Shown here piece after piece: positions 25,387 to 38,379 of a stretch of 64,000 nucleotides of DNA. The stretch comes from Isoetes taiwanensis (Eukaryota > Streptophyta > Lycopodiopsida > Isoetales > Isoetaceae). Below the pieces are notes generated by a model. It saw only the letters and a list, made by a program, of their open reading frames with translations, ran no database searches and was not told the DNA's origin. Made by a program: the position numbers and the translations under genes. How positions within the stretch are numbered: position 1 is the first letter of the stretch; each line of letters opens with the position of its first letter. The stretch is from positions 11,046,689-11,110,688 of the forward strand of contig JAJEKV010000041.1 in NCBI GenBank assembly GCA_021234155.1, in the 5' to 3' direction.

Positions 25387-27716
25387 TATTTTAACGCCAC
25401 GCCACTAGGGCAAAGATCCAAGAGGGATATTTTGACCCATCTCATTACATGGCACCAATTTCGATGGTATCAATGACATGTGGGATGCAATACCACCTAT
25501 AAGCATAGTGGTTGTAGAACATTGTTCACCTTGTCAATTTAAGCCCCGAGTGACTTTGCCTCTATGTGACTCTACATAATGTTACACGCCAATGATAATA
25601 AAATTGATGCTCTATTCTAATCCCATTCTCCTCCAAATTTTGTCCTTCTGTCCTATCTTATCGTGAGGATGTCCGCTAACATTGGCATTTGACTTGGACT
25701 TTTACCATAATACATACAATCTTCATTATGTGTTCGTGATCATAGTGTTGTTCCGCTAACGATATACAAACACAAGAGCATACTAGATGGTCAATATGTA
25801 TATCATGTATAAAGGTTTGCCCAATTTGATAGTTGTCCGGGTGATATTTGGCAAGCTTATTCATGGTCTCCAGTGGAATTTTTTCTCCTACTCATTGACA
25901 AATAGCCTCACCCAAGCCATCCATAGTAGCCACCGGACATATTTCCCCAAATTCAATAATTCTTCCCTAAATACTATTTACGTTGTTCCCCTTTTTGTGT
26001 GTTGCAAATAGTGACTTGCACAATTTTATTCCCAAGGTTTTCACAAATGCATAACACCACCGATGGACATCCTTGCCCTTTGCTTTTTGCTCTTAGTCCT
26101 GCCTTTACGATATCCTAGCTCCATTGATCTCTAGCGATTATGGTCTCTATGAATCATAAAATTCAATTCAATTCTATCCATTTCTCCTCATGCATAATCA
26201 TATTGGTCACTCCCCTGAGCTCATTGTTAGGTGTTAAATTTAAATAATATCACAGACATGTCCGCTTATCGACTGAAAGCAAAATCTGCAATGAAATGAA
26301 GCATGTATATAGTTTTTAGTCTCAGGATCAACTGCTTCAGATCGCACTCACTTGAGAAATATTATGATTATGATCCTAATTTCAAAAAACTCGAAAGTGT
26401 TGTGATCGACATTTTTTACTAATCCGCTTAAAAATCTTTTTCCAAGATTCTATTGGCGCTTTTAATGGATTTTTCATGAAAAGAGCTCTGCCTAGCAAAA
26501 ACTCGTCGCCCGCTGAAGATGTAGATTCAAGTGATTCTTATTGATTAATCAATAGCTATTATGATGATGAAGCATTACCAAGATGATATCTGAGAAGAGA
26601 TACAATTAGAGAGAGTTTTAGTACATTTATTGCATGCCAGTTGATTATTTAAAGGAGGTGCAATATGATAACATTAAATTTGGTTCGTGAGGATTTTATC
26701 TGACAAGAAAGTAGCTTTTCATTTACATGTACCAAAATCTTACATTGATTACATTACATTAGACATCATAGAACGTGTTGCCCATGTTCACATTAGTCGG
26801 TTACAAAAAGATTTTGCATTTTAAGACAATTTATACAAAATTTTCGCCTATATATGTACCGAACTCAAATCTCCAAGCAAAGAAGCAGAACCCATAGATT
26901 TATGACACAATCTCAACCCATTTTTATGTACAATACCCTCAAAGAAGTCACATAAAAAACTTAATAATAGGTGTGTCTCACGTTGAATTGATACATCTAT
27001 GTGCGATGCGCAGAAAAAGAATAGGCCCCCACGTGGCTTATGACACTTTTTCAAACTTGGCACTATGGTTTGAATTTGAATACGAGTACTATAAATCACC
27101 CTCAATCACCTCAGCTCAAAGTGTTTTTCCATGTGCTACAAAAATCACTGTACAGATCAAATTCGAAAGTTTCGATGGTGAATGGTTTAGGAAGCCGCGG
27201 CAAATACGTGTAGCACTAGAGCTCACTCATGCTAAATAGTTCATTCCATATACACTACATGATATGTCCATGCTATTCATTCATAAGTAGTTATGGGTTT
27301 GAATAGGCCACTATCACCTTAGGACTAAAAAAGAGTGCAAAATGTCCTTTAGAACATCCCCTAGGGTAGAATCGCCAGTTTTGCATAGTAGCAAAAAGGA
27401 AAGGAAAGGAAATATTTTGAACCGCAAATACCTTTTTATGAGGGTGTCTTGAAAAAGTGTGTGGGGAGAACATCCTCTGATAGTTTAATGGCATATCAGC
27501 CATCATTCTTTCAAACCAACAGATAGATAAACACTTCAAGAATGACTTGATGAGCAGGGATCTTCACAAATCAATATGAAAACAACTTACGAATGGGATG
27601 GAAGTTATTTCATGTGCTCCGAGGACATCAAGACGCTATTTGGACGAGCTAGATAACTGCTGCAAATGCTTCAAGATCTTACAACCTGGTTACACTTTGA
27701 GCATTGTCTTTGCAAA

Positions 27717-28280
27717 CATCAGATACGGCTGTGCAAACATATTTCTGGTATCCATATGCCTGTTAATCTTAGAACACGGTAAGCCATCAAGATTCATAGA
27801 AAGATGATGAAAACAACAAACCGTCCATAGTGCAGCCAATAAAAAGAACAATAAGCCAGACTGAAGAAACAAATGTTTGTATTAGTTGGAAGACATCTTC
27901 AAATGCCATAGTATGAACAGATGGCTTTGGATAGCTGCTTTCATAGTAGTTAAAGCATTCCATTAGCCCTTCTTTTATAGGACCAAGAACATCAGACACG
28001 GCTTTGCAAACATATTTCTGTACTGATGCCTGTTAATATTAGAACACGGTAAGCCATCAAGATCATAGAAAGATGATGAAAACAACAAACCATCCATAGT
28101 GCAGCAACGAAAAAAGCTTTTCAGAAGCACATAAAAAAAAGAACAATAAGCCAGACTGAATAATCAAATGTTTGTATTAGTTTGAAGACATCTTCAAATG
28201 CCATAGTACGAACAGATGGCTTTAGATAGCTGCTTTCATAGTAGTTAAAACACTCCATTAGCCCTTCTTTATAGGATCAA
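27717..28280. repeat. Tandem duplication of a ~275 bp block (copy B)
   Basis: Counterpart of 7,473-8,036, with units at about 27,717-27,989 and 27,990-28,280. The minus-strand CFNYYESSY stretch is conserved in both units. Confidence 0.85.
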
Positions 28281-29512
28281 GAACACGACCGACAGTTCAA
28301 CACAGTTGCAGCCCCGGTAGAATGGGGCAATAGACAAATGGAAACCATTGACAAGTGCAGTTTAGCACCTCCATTCTTCCAGAATTCTCAATCTTTTTAG
28401 TCTCAAAAGACATAAGGAGTGGCTTTCAAATGAAGAGCCCAGGAAACATCTAATTATTTGCTGGCACAATCTTGATGTACATTATGAAAGCCATGAATTA
28501 AAAGCAACTAGAGAGGTAAAAGCAAATTTAGGTCCGCACCACAACTTGCTGTATCTGAGAACCCATATTGCAATATCCCACAGTCAGAGAATGTAGACTT
28601 ACAATAATCCCACAGTCAGAGTTCGGGCAGTGGAACAGAAGTTTCGTACATATATGGTAGAAGAAAACAAACAGAAGCCACGCTAAACGCCAAGCCTCCC
28701 AAAAAAGCTGGGGACTTAATTGCGGGTTAAAGTCCCTCCCAAAAAAAAAGAAAGTAGCTAATGTTTTCGGCACTTAGCAACCAATAACATACGAATGATA
28801 CACTAATCTGACCGGACTCAAGATTCATTACCTTGCCTCAAATGATACAACATGGGAACTGGCTCCACTTCACCAATTTCGAAGTCCGGTTGTTTCCATG
28901 GGAACGTAGCCTAAGCTCCTCGCTTTCGCCAGTTAACCAGAAAGAAGCACCCGCGGAAGTAATTGAGTCCCCTCCCAAAAAAAAAGAACATTACCTGCAA
29001 CAATCCACTGAACTCCTCGCCTTCGCCATGAAAAACCCTAAACCATTCTCAAGCGGATTCTTGGCCTTGCAGCTAACACAGATAAGAAGACACTTAAAAT
29101 TTGGCTCAAAGAATAACCCGGACCCCATCGAAGATGAGTTTTTGTGCAATTAGGCTTGATTGCATATATTTTGAAAAAAACAACTAGTGGAAGCTAACGC
29201 TTGATTGCATATATTTTGACAAAGAATGCAGCAAGGAAGAATTCTTGTATGTTAAGTAAAAAGGCCATATGGCCGACCCTACCAAGAAGAGAGATGGGGT
29301 TTACCTCGAGAGATTTTAGAGTATAATGTGTCCCTACCCCAAACGTGTATGTGGGCAAAGACTTGCAGAGGTAATATGACTTCACTGGATAAGCGGTTCG
29401 AGATATGTTCAATAACATACACACTCTTTATCCATTTGAAAATACACATTCCTATTTGGATCATCACAAAAAGGTTATGGTCACCTCCATAATAATACCC
29501 CCAAAACTAGGG

Positions 29513-29580
29513 GTATTTTGGCAATTTTAGCAAACATAAGGGTATTTTGGCAATTTTAGCAAACATAAGGGTATTTTGGA
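29513..29580. repeat. 31-bp minisatellite, about 2.5 units in copy B
   Basis: Same unit as 9,165-9,205 with one additional repeat. This is a length difference of exactly one unit between the two 15 kb copies. Confidence 0.85.
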
Positions 29581-30089
29581 GTTTTGCCCATCTGTTGAAT
29601 ACCTTGGTTCACTCAATCTTATTGTACACATTGACCACTCGATGTTAGTACTAAATATATTCAAACCTGGGCTTCGTCGCCACCCACTTCCTTTGGCCTC
29701 TCTTTCCGTTGTTGACGAGATGGACGCCTATCTGCGGAGTAGCATCTCCGCCCGTGCGGGCAGTCTGCTTGGTTCCTGTCATATCAAACAATGCAAGTAA
29801 CTGATAAGAATAACTGATAAGAATTTCTCAAAAGCCACCGTATAGACTAGAATTGGATCCAAAAGGCAAGTTAAGAAAATCTTTTAGGGTTTGGAGGACA
29901 CTTATTATGGCACGAAATTTGTGCTATATGCGTAGGCCATATGGTCAAATTTCATTAATGTTCCAGACTTAAATGTGCCCATCACAATTAATTATGGGAG
30001 CTTTTTAATAATAAATGTCTAAAAATTTTAATTTTTCCTAAGGGTTTTGGGCGCTAAGGAGATTGCTTGATGAGTTAAAGGTGTATCAA

Positions 30090-30490
30090 GAAGTTCTAAT
30101 AGTGCTATTCCGAGATAGTCTCAATTGTATTGCAATTACTTGAAATTCTGTATTGCACCAAAGAATCAAGTAAACCGAACTTCATATTCACTTTATCTAA
30201 GAAATGGTTGCAAAAGGTATAATTACAGTTGAAGGTTGTGGTATTGTATTCAGCTTCTGTTATAGACATTGTCACACATGAATGTTTCTTACTTTTCCAG
30301 CAACAGCTACTCCTAAAAATCCTAAAGTTGTTTTTTCTTGTATCAATATCACCCTTTAATCTATATCAAAGTATCTCAGTATCTCAAAACTCTTTGCTCC
30401 TATCTAATATTGTGGCCCTAGGTTAACCTTGTTGCAAAGGCATGGATGTTAGGCCATGCGTGAAATACATCAGCGCATATGAAATGGATT
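30090..30490 (-). pseudogene. Ty1-copia RNase H relic, second of two in copy B
   Basis: Counterpart of 9,690-10,110 with the WKSKKH-type motif near 30,290 on the minus strand. Confidence 0.65.
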
Positions 30491-30859
30491 ATCTTTTGTA
30501 GAGGCCTTGTCATATCTTAGGGGCATGTTTAGTTCAAGATCCTTTCATGGCCTAGAGATAAGCAAGAACAGATCATTATTACTATTTCTGCAACTGAGAT
30601 CCTGTGTTCTCCTTATGCGGAAGAGCATGTAGATGCATGCCTTGAGTATTATTCATAGTCGAGTTGGGACCTTTGTGATTTATCTTCATTTTCCCGTGTT
30701 CCAATGGTAGATCTTCTTCCCAATTCCATCTTTGTTTTCTTAACAAGATAAAAGCAAATAAACCAATCCTCACCGCCATGTTCCCGCATAATGCTATCGC
30801 TATTCTATTCTATAACATTGACACCATGTTGCTTCATGATGTTAAATACCCCACTTTTT

Positions 30860-31142
30860 GTTTCCAAGTAAAATATGACATAATAGATGACAATAAATTG
30901 CCAAAAAGTAACCTAAAATATGACAAAATAGAGGCAAAAATTTGCAATAAAAAGTGACAAAAAGTGTTATAAAACATGACAAAATAGGTGTTAAAAGATC
31001 GACAAAAGAGTGACAAAAACTGACGCTGTATCGCTACTACCATTTTGACATTTCTATGGTCATCTTTTGTCGGGCTTCTCGAATTTGCAGTAGTCTACAA
31101 AGTGACAAAAACTCGACAATAAACGATGTTCTCTTTGTAGTG
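30860..31142. mobile_element. CACTA-type terminus with subterminal repeats (copy B)
   Basis: Counterpart of 10,490-10,768. The outer end is at about 31,142 and contains one extra T in the TIR, so it reads CACTACAAAGAGAACA. The subterminal TGACAAAA repeats are present, with several CTG-to-TCG type differences from copy A. Confidence 0.6.
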
Positions 31143-31619
31143 AAGGTTTCATCATTTTTCCATGCCCGACCGCGGTAAAGGGATGGAACTATTGAGCATT
31201 GTTTCTTTTGTGTGACTAGCTCCACCATTTTGGTCTTGACCGCTTTTTTTTCATGTGACATTGACAAGTTAGCAAGTGCCCTTGGCTATTTATCCCAATA
31301 CTTGAATAAGCCGCAAAGTCAAGCCTTTCATTTAGCGCCGATTGTTGTTGTGGTTCATCTAGAAGCGCATAAAATTGTGTGTTTTAAGTGCTTGAATGAT
31401 ACTTCAAGTTGTCCCTCCGTGACACTCAAGATAGAATTGCTAAGGCCTACCATCGCTTTTTTCTTGCTCCCCGCCAAGAGTCGGCTTTTATCTTTGAGAC
31501 TTATTTTTTGTGTGTTGTCTTATACATAGGCTAGTGGTGCTACCAAGAGATCATGATTGTCCTCTAAGATTTTGATCCCACCTGTGCAGTTGCATCTGTC
31601 TTTTGGCTTGGACTTTCAA

Positions 31620-32610
31620 TATAGTTTGATGTCCTTAAAAAAAAGGGGCTGACCTAGTTAATCCTAGCCTATACATCCACCTACCAATCCTTTGGTAGTA
31701 TTATCATCCTACATCCGGACGGAGCACATCCAGTGTAGTATCTTATGACGAGGCTGAAACATGCTATGGCATGATTGTAGCCTTCCGGGGACGTAATCTC
31801 ATGGAGTCACCCTATGAGACTACTCCATTGCATGTCCTCGGCCCGATGAGGCGGGAATGGGACGAATCCCTTCTCGGATCACAATGGTACCATGGATGGC
31901 TAGCAAAACATGGCAACACACACGTCCATCCCCGACTTAACCCCCCAACATCCATAGGTCAAGATCACCATCGAGTTCCCAGGAGGTCCTTCCAGGACGA
32001 TACCTACAACCCAAGGGGTGTCAGACCCATACCCGGCCCACATCCAATGATCGATTATAAGCCTAGCACACTACAGGAGCCCCAATAACCATGCTCAGCA
32101 AGGCTCCACCTCCACTTCACCATTGTGTTTGTATATGGTGCTCAATCTTGGCATAGCATCCACAGCCAGGTGGGCTCTTCTGCATTGGCCATATTTATTG
32201 GGATTTATAGGGTTCTAGTGAGAAACATCTCTATTCCTACTAGCCTTTAGGTCTCTACCCTCCCTTATCCCATATACACAAGAGATGTAGCAATGGAACT
32301 ACCATAAATCATAAATCCAATTATAACTTCAAATAGAACATCAATAGGAGTTTAACCATTCATCTAAGCAAACAAGGGTTAATCCTTAACTAGAATCTCA
32401 AGCTAGCTAAGCCTATTAACTGGTATCCTGTTTGAAACTGTTGTCTCTTAAATTCTCCATCTTTCTGATTTAGAACTAGATGCACCTCCTCCCCAAAGTT
32501 CCCTCAATTCAATTTGGCAGCATAGCATAGTGCAAGAGCCCCAGGAACACGTGCGCATCAGAAGGAGTGGGAGCTACCCCAACCACTGCAGAGCGATTCG
32601 ATTAATATTA
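31620..32610 (-). repeat. LTR-like block related to the gypsy LTRs (copy B)
   Basis: Counterpart of 11,250-12,240 and almost identical to it over about 850 bases. See that entry for the relation to the gypsy LTR family. Confidence 0.55.
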
Positions 32611-32688
32611 ACCATCTTAAGAAAATTCAGATTGCAACTATTATATTAGAGGCCTCTCTGTCTTTTCCCCCCTTCTTTTTAATCATAG

Positions 32689-33725
32689 GAAGCAGAATTT
32701 AAGGAACAATTGGGAAATGATAGCAAGATCCGCTTTATGGTCATGATGATATTAAGAAGGTTGTTTCATGCCTTCTTATAAGTATGAAGGAAGATAAGTT
32801 CCCTGCCTATGTAAATCGCATATATCTCTACATGTCTTTAAAAGGTTTCAATCGATCTTCTTTTGCTTTGCTCTTCAAAAAAATTGCCGATGGAGTTCAT
32901 TGTCGTACTTTACCAAGGGCAAGTTGCGCTTAGGGCCTTGGGGGTCGGTGAGTCTCCGCTCCTAGAGTGCCACGGGGTGGTGGTCGGAACGCTCCCGAGA
33001 ATTATCGCCTATGGGTGGCGGGATTATTTTAAATGGCGCTGTTTCATATGCAAAAGTGTCATTTATTTAAACTATAAAGGCCCTCTTAGAAAACCCCCTA
33101 ACCATTGATTTATGGGTATGAGCTGGCGCCCTTGGATTGGGCAAGAAGTTTAAAAGGGAAAATCCCTCTGCTTCATCATGACCTGATACAAGTCGACCGG
33201 ATTTGGTAAAAAGGTTCGAATCAGGGGATTCGATGCTCTATTCTGAGTGAGACAAAGGCCCACGGCCTTTGCTCAGGCTAATCTTAGCCTTAGGGACTCT
33301 ATAATTGGGATGGGTTTTAGAGATCCCATCTTTTGCTGGGAGCAGCTTGGCGGGATTCTGTTGGCAGTCTAAAGCTTGTGCTTACACCCTGTATCCTCTT
33401 TCTGGGTTGCCTAGAGTCAGCCACCTTTTGGAATTATTCCACAAACTTTTTGTGTTCTTTTGAATTATCCATTGCACGGGCTGCTTTTACTCGTGTGTTG
33501 AGCAACACTGATTAGCAATATTAGCTCTAGCGATAGAACTTCTTGAAGTGTGGTTTCAAGCCAATCCTAGGGATTAGTTTCTTCAGGTGTGGGGGAGTTC
33601 GGGAACTCAAGGTCAGGGAACAGGAACAAAGGTAGTGCAACCGATCCTATTTTTGTAGGTGACAGTTGCGAGGTGACATCAATGTTCTCCTTATTGGCGG
33701 TCCTTCTATTGCAAAGTCTCATGCA
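32689..33725 (+). pseudogene. MCM5-like exon relics, copy B (split by a ~770 bp insertion)
   Basis: Same structure as in copy A: exon 1 at 32,689-32,793 after an AG acceptor, a GT-to-AT donor change, then an insertion of about 770 bp within exon 2, and resumption at 33,666 with [17 protein letters not shown]. Sharing the insertion, donor mutation and GGPS change with copy A shows that all these lesions predate the 15 kb duplication. It cannot encode a helicase subunit. Confidence 0.75.
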
Positions 33726-33919
33726 CTACAATCGCTCATTTTACCTTTTCAGCCAGATGTATGTGATTCAATTATTGGAACCTTATATTATGTAGGAATC
33801 TAATTGTACATTTCAACTTCTATGAGATGCAATGAATAGAGCCTAAGAGCACGATCATTATCGTCAGGACCATGGACGCTTTGTTGTGGTTGTCCACTTC
33901 ATGATTCACTGCGCTTCCC

Positions 33920-34190
33920 CCCTTGTAAGTTCAACAACATTGACTTGACTGAGGAGGATAATATTTGGTGAGAGTCAGGACTTGGTTGGATTGCTCCACA
34001 AGGGTGTAGCTGGCGCCCATGGCATTGAGCTTATGCAAAATTTGTTCGGTCAGATGGAACACAGGATAATGTATCTGGAACCCAAGCAGGAAGCGGTGGG
34101 TTAGCTGATCAAGGATGAGGTCAATTGTTTGAGGGTCGCCGGCTAACTTTAGCCCTAGCTTCGCAAAAAGCTATGGTACGATACAAGTCT
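33920..34190 (-). pseudogene. Unidentified open frame opposite the MCM5-like relic (copy B)
   Basis: Counterpart of 13,500-13,790 with further small changes in the 34,040-34,140 part. I cannot assign a function. Confidence 0.35.
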
Positions 34191-35000
34191 CATATCTCTA
34201 GGTCTGCATAGTGCGAGCAATAGCTTAGGAGAAGGGGTCATGGAAAGGACTAGGTTGGCGCTTGACTGTGGCGGAGGTACGGTAGAGAGTTTGGGAGTAC
34301 GGTGGCTATGGCAGAAGTACGGTCGCTATGGCAGCCAGGGAGCTCAAGGAAAGGACGAAAAAAAAAAAAAAAAAAAGGGGAAGCTTCGAGTATATTTTGA
34401 AAGCTGATAAAAATTCTATGGAATGAATACGCATCTAATCTTATGTTGTACAATTGGAGTCTTTTGAGTTTTAAATTGAAATCTAAATGCCTAGATCCAT
34501 AGCAGCGCAATACTTTGCGAAAATAAAAAAAGGTGTCCCTCCTGATGGGGCTTTTGGGGGTTTTTAGCTTTTAAATAAACTCTATGCAATGGCACCAAAA
34601 TGGCCTTCAACTGAGCTTCCTACAAAAAGTTATGGCCTTCGGAAGCAAGTGACCTCCTTCTGGCCCATCCTCAACGCAGCTTCCCCTTTTTCCTCTTACA
34701 CTTATCTTCCATGTTTCATATGCTTAAGCTATTTGCAAATATTACACAAGATTTAAGAAGATTTTCTATCTTAGCCCTCACTACTTAACTATTCGACCTA
34801 ACTACTAGAGCATGGATAGTGCTATGATCCTCGTCCATCGAGATTATGGCTCGATATCATTGTGATGCTCCCCGAGCCTATACAATGCTCCCATTGTGTA
34901 AACATGGAAAATTCCCTTCCCAAAGAACCTCGATCACTGAACCTCTTGTAATGGCCAAGTGTTCGAGTGAAGGACATAGAGGTGCCATAATATACCTTCT

Positions 35001-35550
35001 GTGGCCTATAAACCACCACTATCTAAACCCCCCTCCTCCACAACCCGCCCATCCTTTGCTATATCCAAGAACCTATAACGCCCTTCAATCCTACCAATCC
35101 TGTCCAACCTCCTATCATATGTTGTACCCATTTTCTTGTGGTGGGAGAGAGCCATGAAGGCAACATGAAGATTGAACCAATTCCTCATCTTCACTAGAGA
35201 TTTTTTCCACCTAAAGCAACATCACATCTATGTTTCTAGATTACCCACGTATAATGCCGACTAAGGTAGCAAAGATTTTATCTCCTTCAGAGGAAGTAAT
35301 TACCTGGGGCCAACTAAGATTCTGTCCATCCAACCCATCAATGGGGGCTAACCATTGCCAAAAATCAGTAACATAAGAGTAGAAGAATAGATGCCCACAT
35401 CCTCTAGAACCGACATCTAAGGGAACAACCGAAAGGGCATCCATTCCTCTCTCAGAATAACTGCATCCGTGTTAACTCCTCCCCTAAGGCAAACCATCTA
35501 AAGAATTGTATCCCTTCATAGAGTATTCTAGGAACCACTCAAGAGTTTGA
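35001..35550 (-). pseudogene. LINE C-terminal zf-RVT-like relic (copy B)
   Basis: Counterpart of 14,560-15,130, with DLFFYSYVTDFWQWL-type residues conserved at about 35,350-35,420 on the minus strand and the first cysteine region altered. It is not functional. Confidence 0.55.
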
Positions 35551-35939
35551 GTACTATTGTTTCATTCAACTCCAAAGTAGCAATTGCTTGAGGGGATCTT
35601 GTTGGTCTAGCAATCGATAGATTTTGGTGACCACATACTTTTTTCCCCCACCACACGCACCATCTATCCCCAGGTCCAACCTCACAATTTCCCAAGCACT
35701 TTCCTATCACCCTCCCCCGATTACAAATTATGTTCTTAAGTCTAGTCCATGAAACCCATCTCTTAACACTCCATAAATGTTACAATCTCATAATACCCTC
35801 GATTCTTCCACTTGATGAAAATACGTGGATGGGATAGGGCAAAAGGAAGACCATTTTCCTGCCAAACATGCATATTCCAAAAATGCTGAGATTTCCAGCT
35901 TCAAATGTGGGTTCCACAGGAGAGAATACCTATTGGACA

Positions 35940-37392
35940 TGAACCCATGCCGGGAGCTCCTGGGATGGCATGGGCACAGGAAGGGGATACGAAGGTGTCT
36001 TGTGCACCCTTCCCCTATGGGCTCCTATAACAACGGAAGCATATACAAACGTCGCACTAGCAATAACAATACAGTCAACTACCACGAAGGGTAGTACCAT
36101 CCATTCATAGATCGTCCATAATACATCATCCATCAGACGGGCTCCTATCCAAGACTCATGGGAAGAGTAGACCGATGGCTGGGGTCTCAAGATGGAGAAG
36201 ACCGAGTTATGGCAATGACTTGGGCTGGCAATAGACAATGGCTAGGGTTGACCACTCCATCTGCCCTTCCTGTGCATACTATGCAGATGGGCTAAACCGA
36301 GCTATGCCATGACTGTAACATGCCAGATATGCAATCTATTAGTACCACCCAAGGAGACTACTCCACCTTGCATATCTCAATCCGATGAGGTAGGAAGGGT
36401 TGCAGCTCCCCTTCCCGTGAGTGCAAGGGCTCAATAGACGCACTAGAGGATCGTGGCAACACACGCCCTACCCGACCAATCCTCCAAAACAAGAGCCAGG
36501 TCAACACCTGCAACTCTTGAAAGTCATGCGACACCATTGACCCAAGCAGTGTCGGACCCATATCTAACCCCCTCTCGAAGTGGCCGGCTATAAGCCTAGT
36601 TCGCTATGGATCCCCAGGTAGTCGCGCTTAGGGGGGACCTTCCTCTATCTTGCCAATGCCTTTGTTATATGGTGCTCAGGTACTCCATAACCTCCATAGC
36701 ATGGTAGGCTCTATGCACAAAGCTACATATAATAGGAACCAAAGGGTCTAAACTAGAAGCATCCTCTACACAAGTGTACTAGGTCTCTACCCGCCTTCCT
36801 AATACAGGAGGTGCAAACATGATCAACCAACATCATATATTTACATAACATGGTAAATGATAAGAATAACATCTAATCCTAATCACGTGCATCTAACTTA
36901 CAGTTAGGGTTCATTGATTAGGGTTCGAGATCCAAACTAAGAATTCCAGAATGGATTTATTAGAGATACGAGATGCTAACTCATCTGAAATCCTAACTCC
37001 CAGATGTATAAAGTAAACTCAAATCCTACCCCAAGGAACTTCCCCACCCACTGGCATCATTGCTCTCAAGTAGGGGGTAGCTCCCACTCCTTCTCGCCAT
37101 GATATGCTACAACACCAAAACGGGCTCCAAACGTGGGTTCCAACCTAGCGTTAGGGTCTGGCCATTAGTAGGTTGCCATGTCACACCACGTGGCTCCAAT
37201 AGGGTGCGTCTGTGTGGCGGGTCGCCAATAGGATGAAGCCATGTGGAAATGGTTTCATACCTAAGGTTGGCTAACTTATATACAATGACTTAGCCATGCT
37301 CCCTTCTCCACACTAGGTATACTAAGGTAGGATTGTCTGGTGGCATGGCCTAAAATATACGTATTTATATCGTATATTTTAGAGGAACATCA
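35940..37392 (-). repeat. Ty3-gypsy LTR-like block (downstream LTR of a minus-strand element)
   Basis: This block aligns with 42,900-44,077 in long ordered stretches such as GGTGTCTTGTG, GGTAGTACCATCCAT, GATCGTCCATA and GTCTCAAGAT. On the minus strand it begins TGATGTTCC at 37,392, immediately after a polypurine tract at 37,393-37,409. TG start plus adjacent PPT is what a 3' LTR shows. The far end (low coordinates) is not clear and the block may be truncated at about 35,935. Confidence 0.75.
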
Positions 37393-37409
37393 CATTCTCC
37401 CCCCCTTAG
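37393..37409 (-). other. Polypurine tract of the gypsy element
   Basis: The minus strand reads CTAAGGGGGGGAGAATG directly before the TGATGTTCC start of the LTR. In LTR retrotransposons this tract primes plus-strand DNA synthesis. Confidence 0.75.
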
Positions 37410-38379
37410 CATAATGTATAAGGTGACGAACCTGCATCAATCTTACAAGATACAATAACAAGGAATATAGCATTTAGAACCTTATTGAAGCAGTAAACTT
37501 TCAATATTTAATTATAACGATAATTGTAAGGCTATACTTACGTACTTATCCCAAAATTATACGGCCTTTAATAGTTCATTATAAAAGTAAACAACATAAT
37601 GTCATAACAACATGTTTAGGAGTTTATAATTAAGCAAAAAATCTATAAGTTCTATTCTTCTCATGATGTGCTCCTTCCTCAATGTTCCTCCTTTACTGGC
37701 CTGCAATGCGCAGCATATCACGTTAGTTTAGTTAATAAGTTGTAGTTTTAAAAGGACCACCTCCATAATTACCTCCTTGAGCCGAACTACTAGCTCAAGG
37801 TTACCACTACATACTTGCACTGAATCATAGCCCATTCAGATTTAAGCATGGGGAATATCTATTGCCCATGATTAGATGCTTACCTCCTATACGACCTCCG
37901 GTCGTGTATGCACACGCATTGCATCATGGCTAAGGAACGATTGAGACCATACCATCATCGCCCACCATCACCTACTTAACCTACATGACCCCCGGTCATG
38001 CGCACGTGCAGTGCATCATGGCCCTAAAGATTTAAGCATAGGGAACATCTAGGATGATTCCATCATCACCCTTATTCTTAATGAGGTCCGACAAGGGGGA
38101 TGCCCACTTGGCAAAGTCCTTTACAAACTTTTGGTCGTTAAGCCAAGAAAGCTTCTCACTTGGGGGATGTTCTTTGGTGCTGGCCAATCTACTATGGCTT
38201 CTATTTCTGTCGGGTCAGTGGAGGTTCACTTCACTATGACCACATGCCCCAAATATTCCACTCTACCTGTTGCAAAATGGCATTTGGAGAATTTAGTGTA
38301 TGGAGGATGCCATCTTAGATTTCTAGAACTGTTCTTAAGTGTATCACATGCTATTCCTTAGAAATGCTATAGATTAGAA
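37410..38379 (-). other. Internal 3' part of the gypsy element; no domain recognised
   Basis: The stretch lies between the RT relic and the polypurine tract where RNase H and integrase would be expected. I find no chromodomain or integrase zinc-finger motif. Two 76-codon-class plus-strand frames at 38,054-38,361 are antisense to the expected element coding strand and are probably shadows. Confidence 0.5.

Larger units (their letters stand above)
20340..35738 (+). repeat. Large segmental duplication, copy B
   Basis: Second copy of the 15.3 kb segment, in the same orientation and order as copy A. It contains the same components: fold-back element, two copia RNase H relics, doubled 275 bp block, minisatellite, CACTA terminus, LTR-like block, MCM5-like exons and zf-RVT-like relic. 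Notable indels against A lie around 28,700-29,090, where B has about 100 extra bases in total, and at 29,513-29,580, where B has one extra minisatellite unit. Right of 35,738 the sequence leads within 200 bases into the gypsy LTR-like block, so the breakpoint may be connected with that element. Confidence 0.95.

Noticed and set aside
1-35738. A and B read as the two LTRs of one giant retrotransposon
   Set aside because: The 15 kb units contain other transposon debris and gene fragments, lack TG...CA ends, and the 5 kb spacer has no gag, pol, PBS or PPT.
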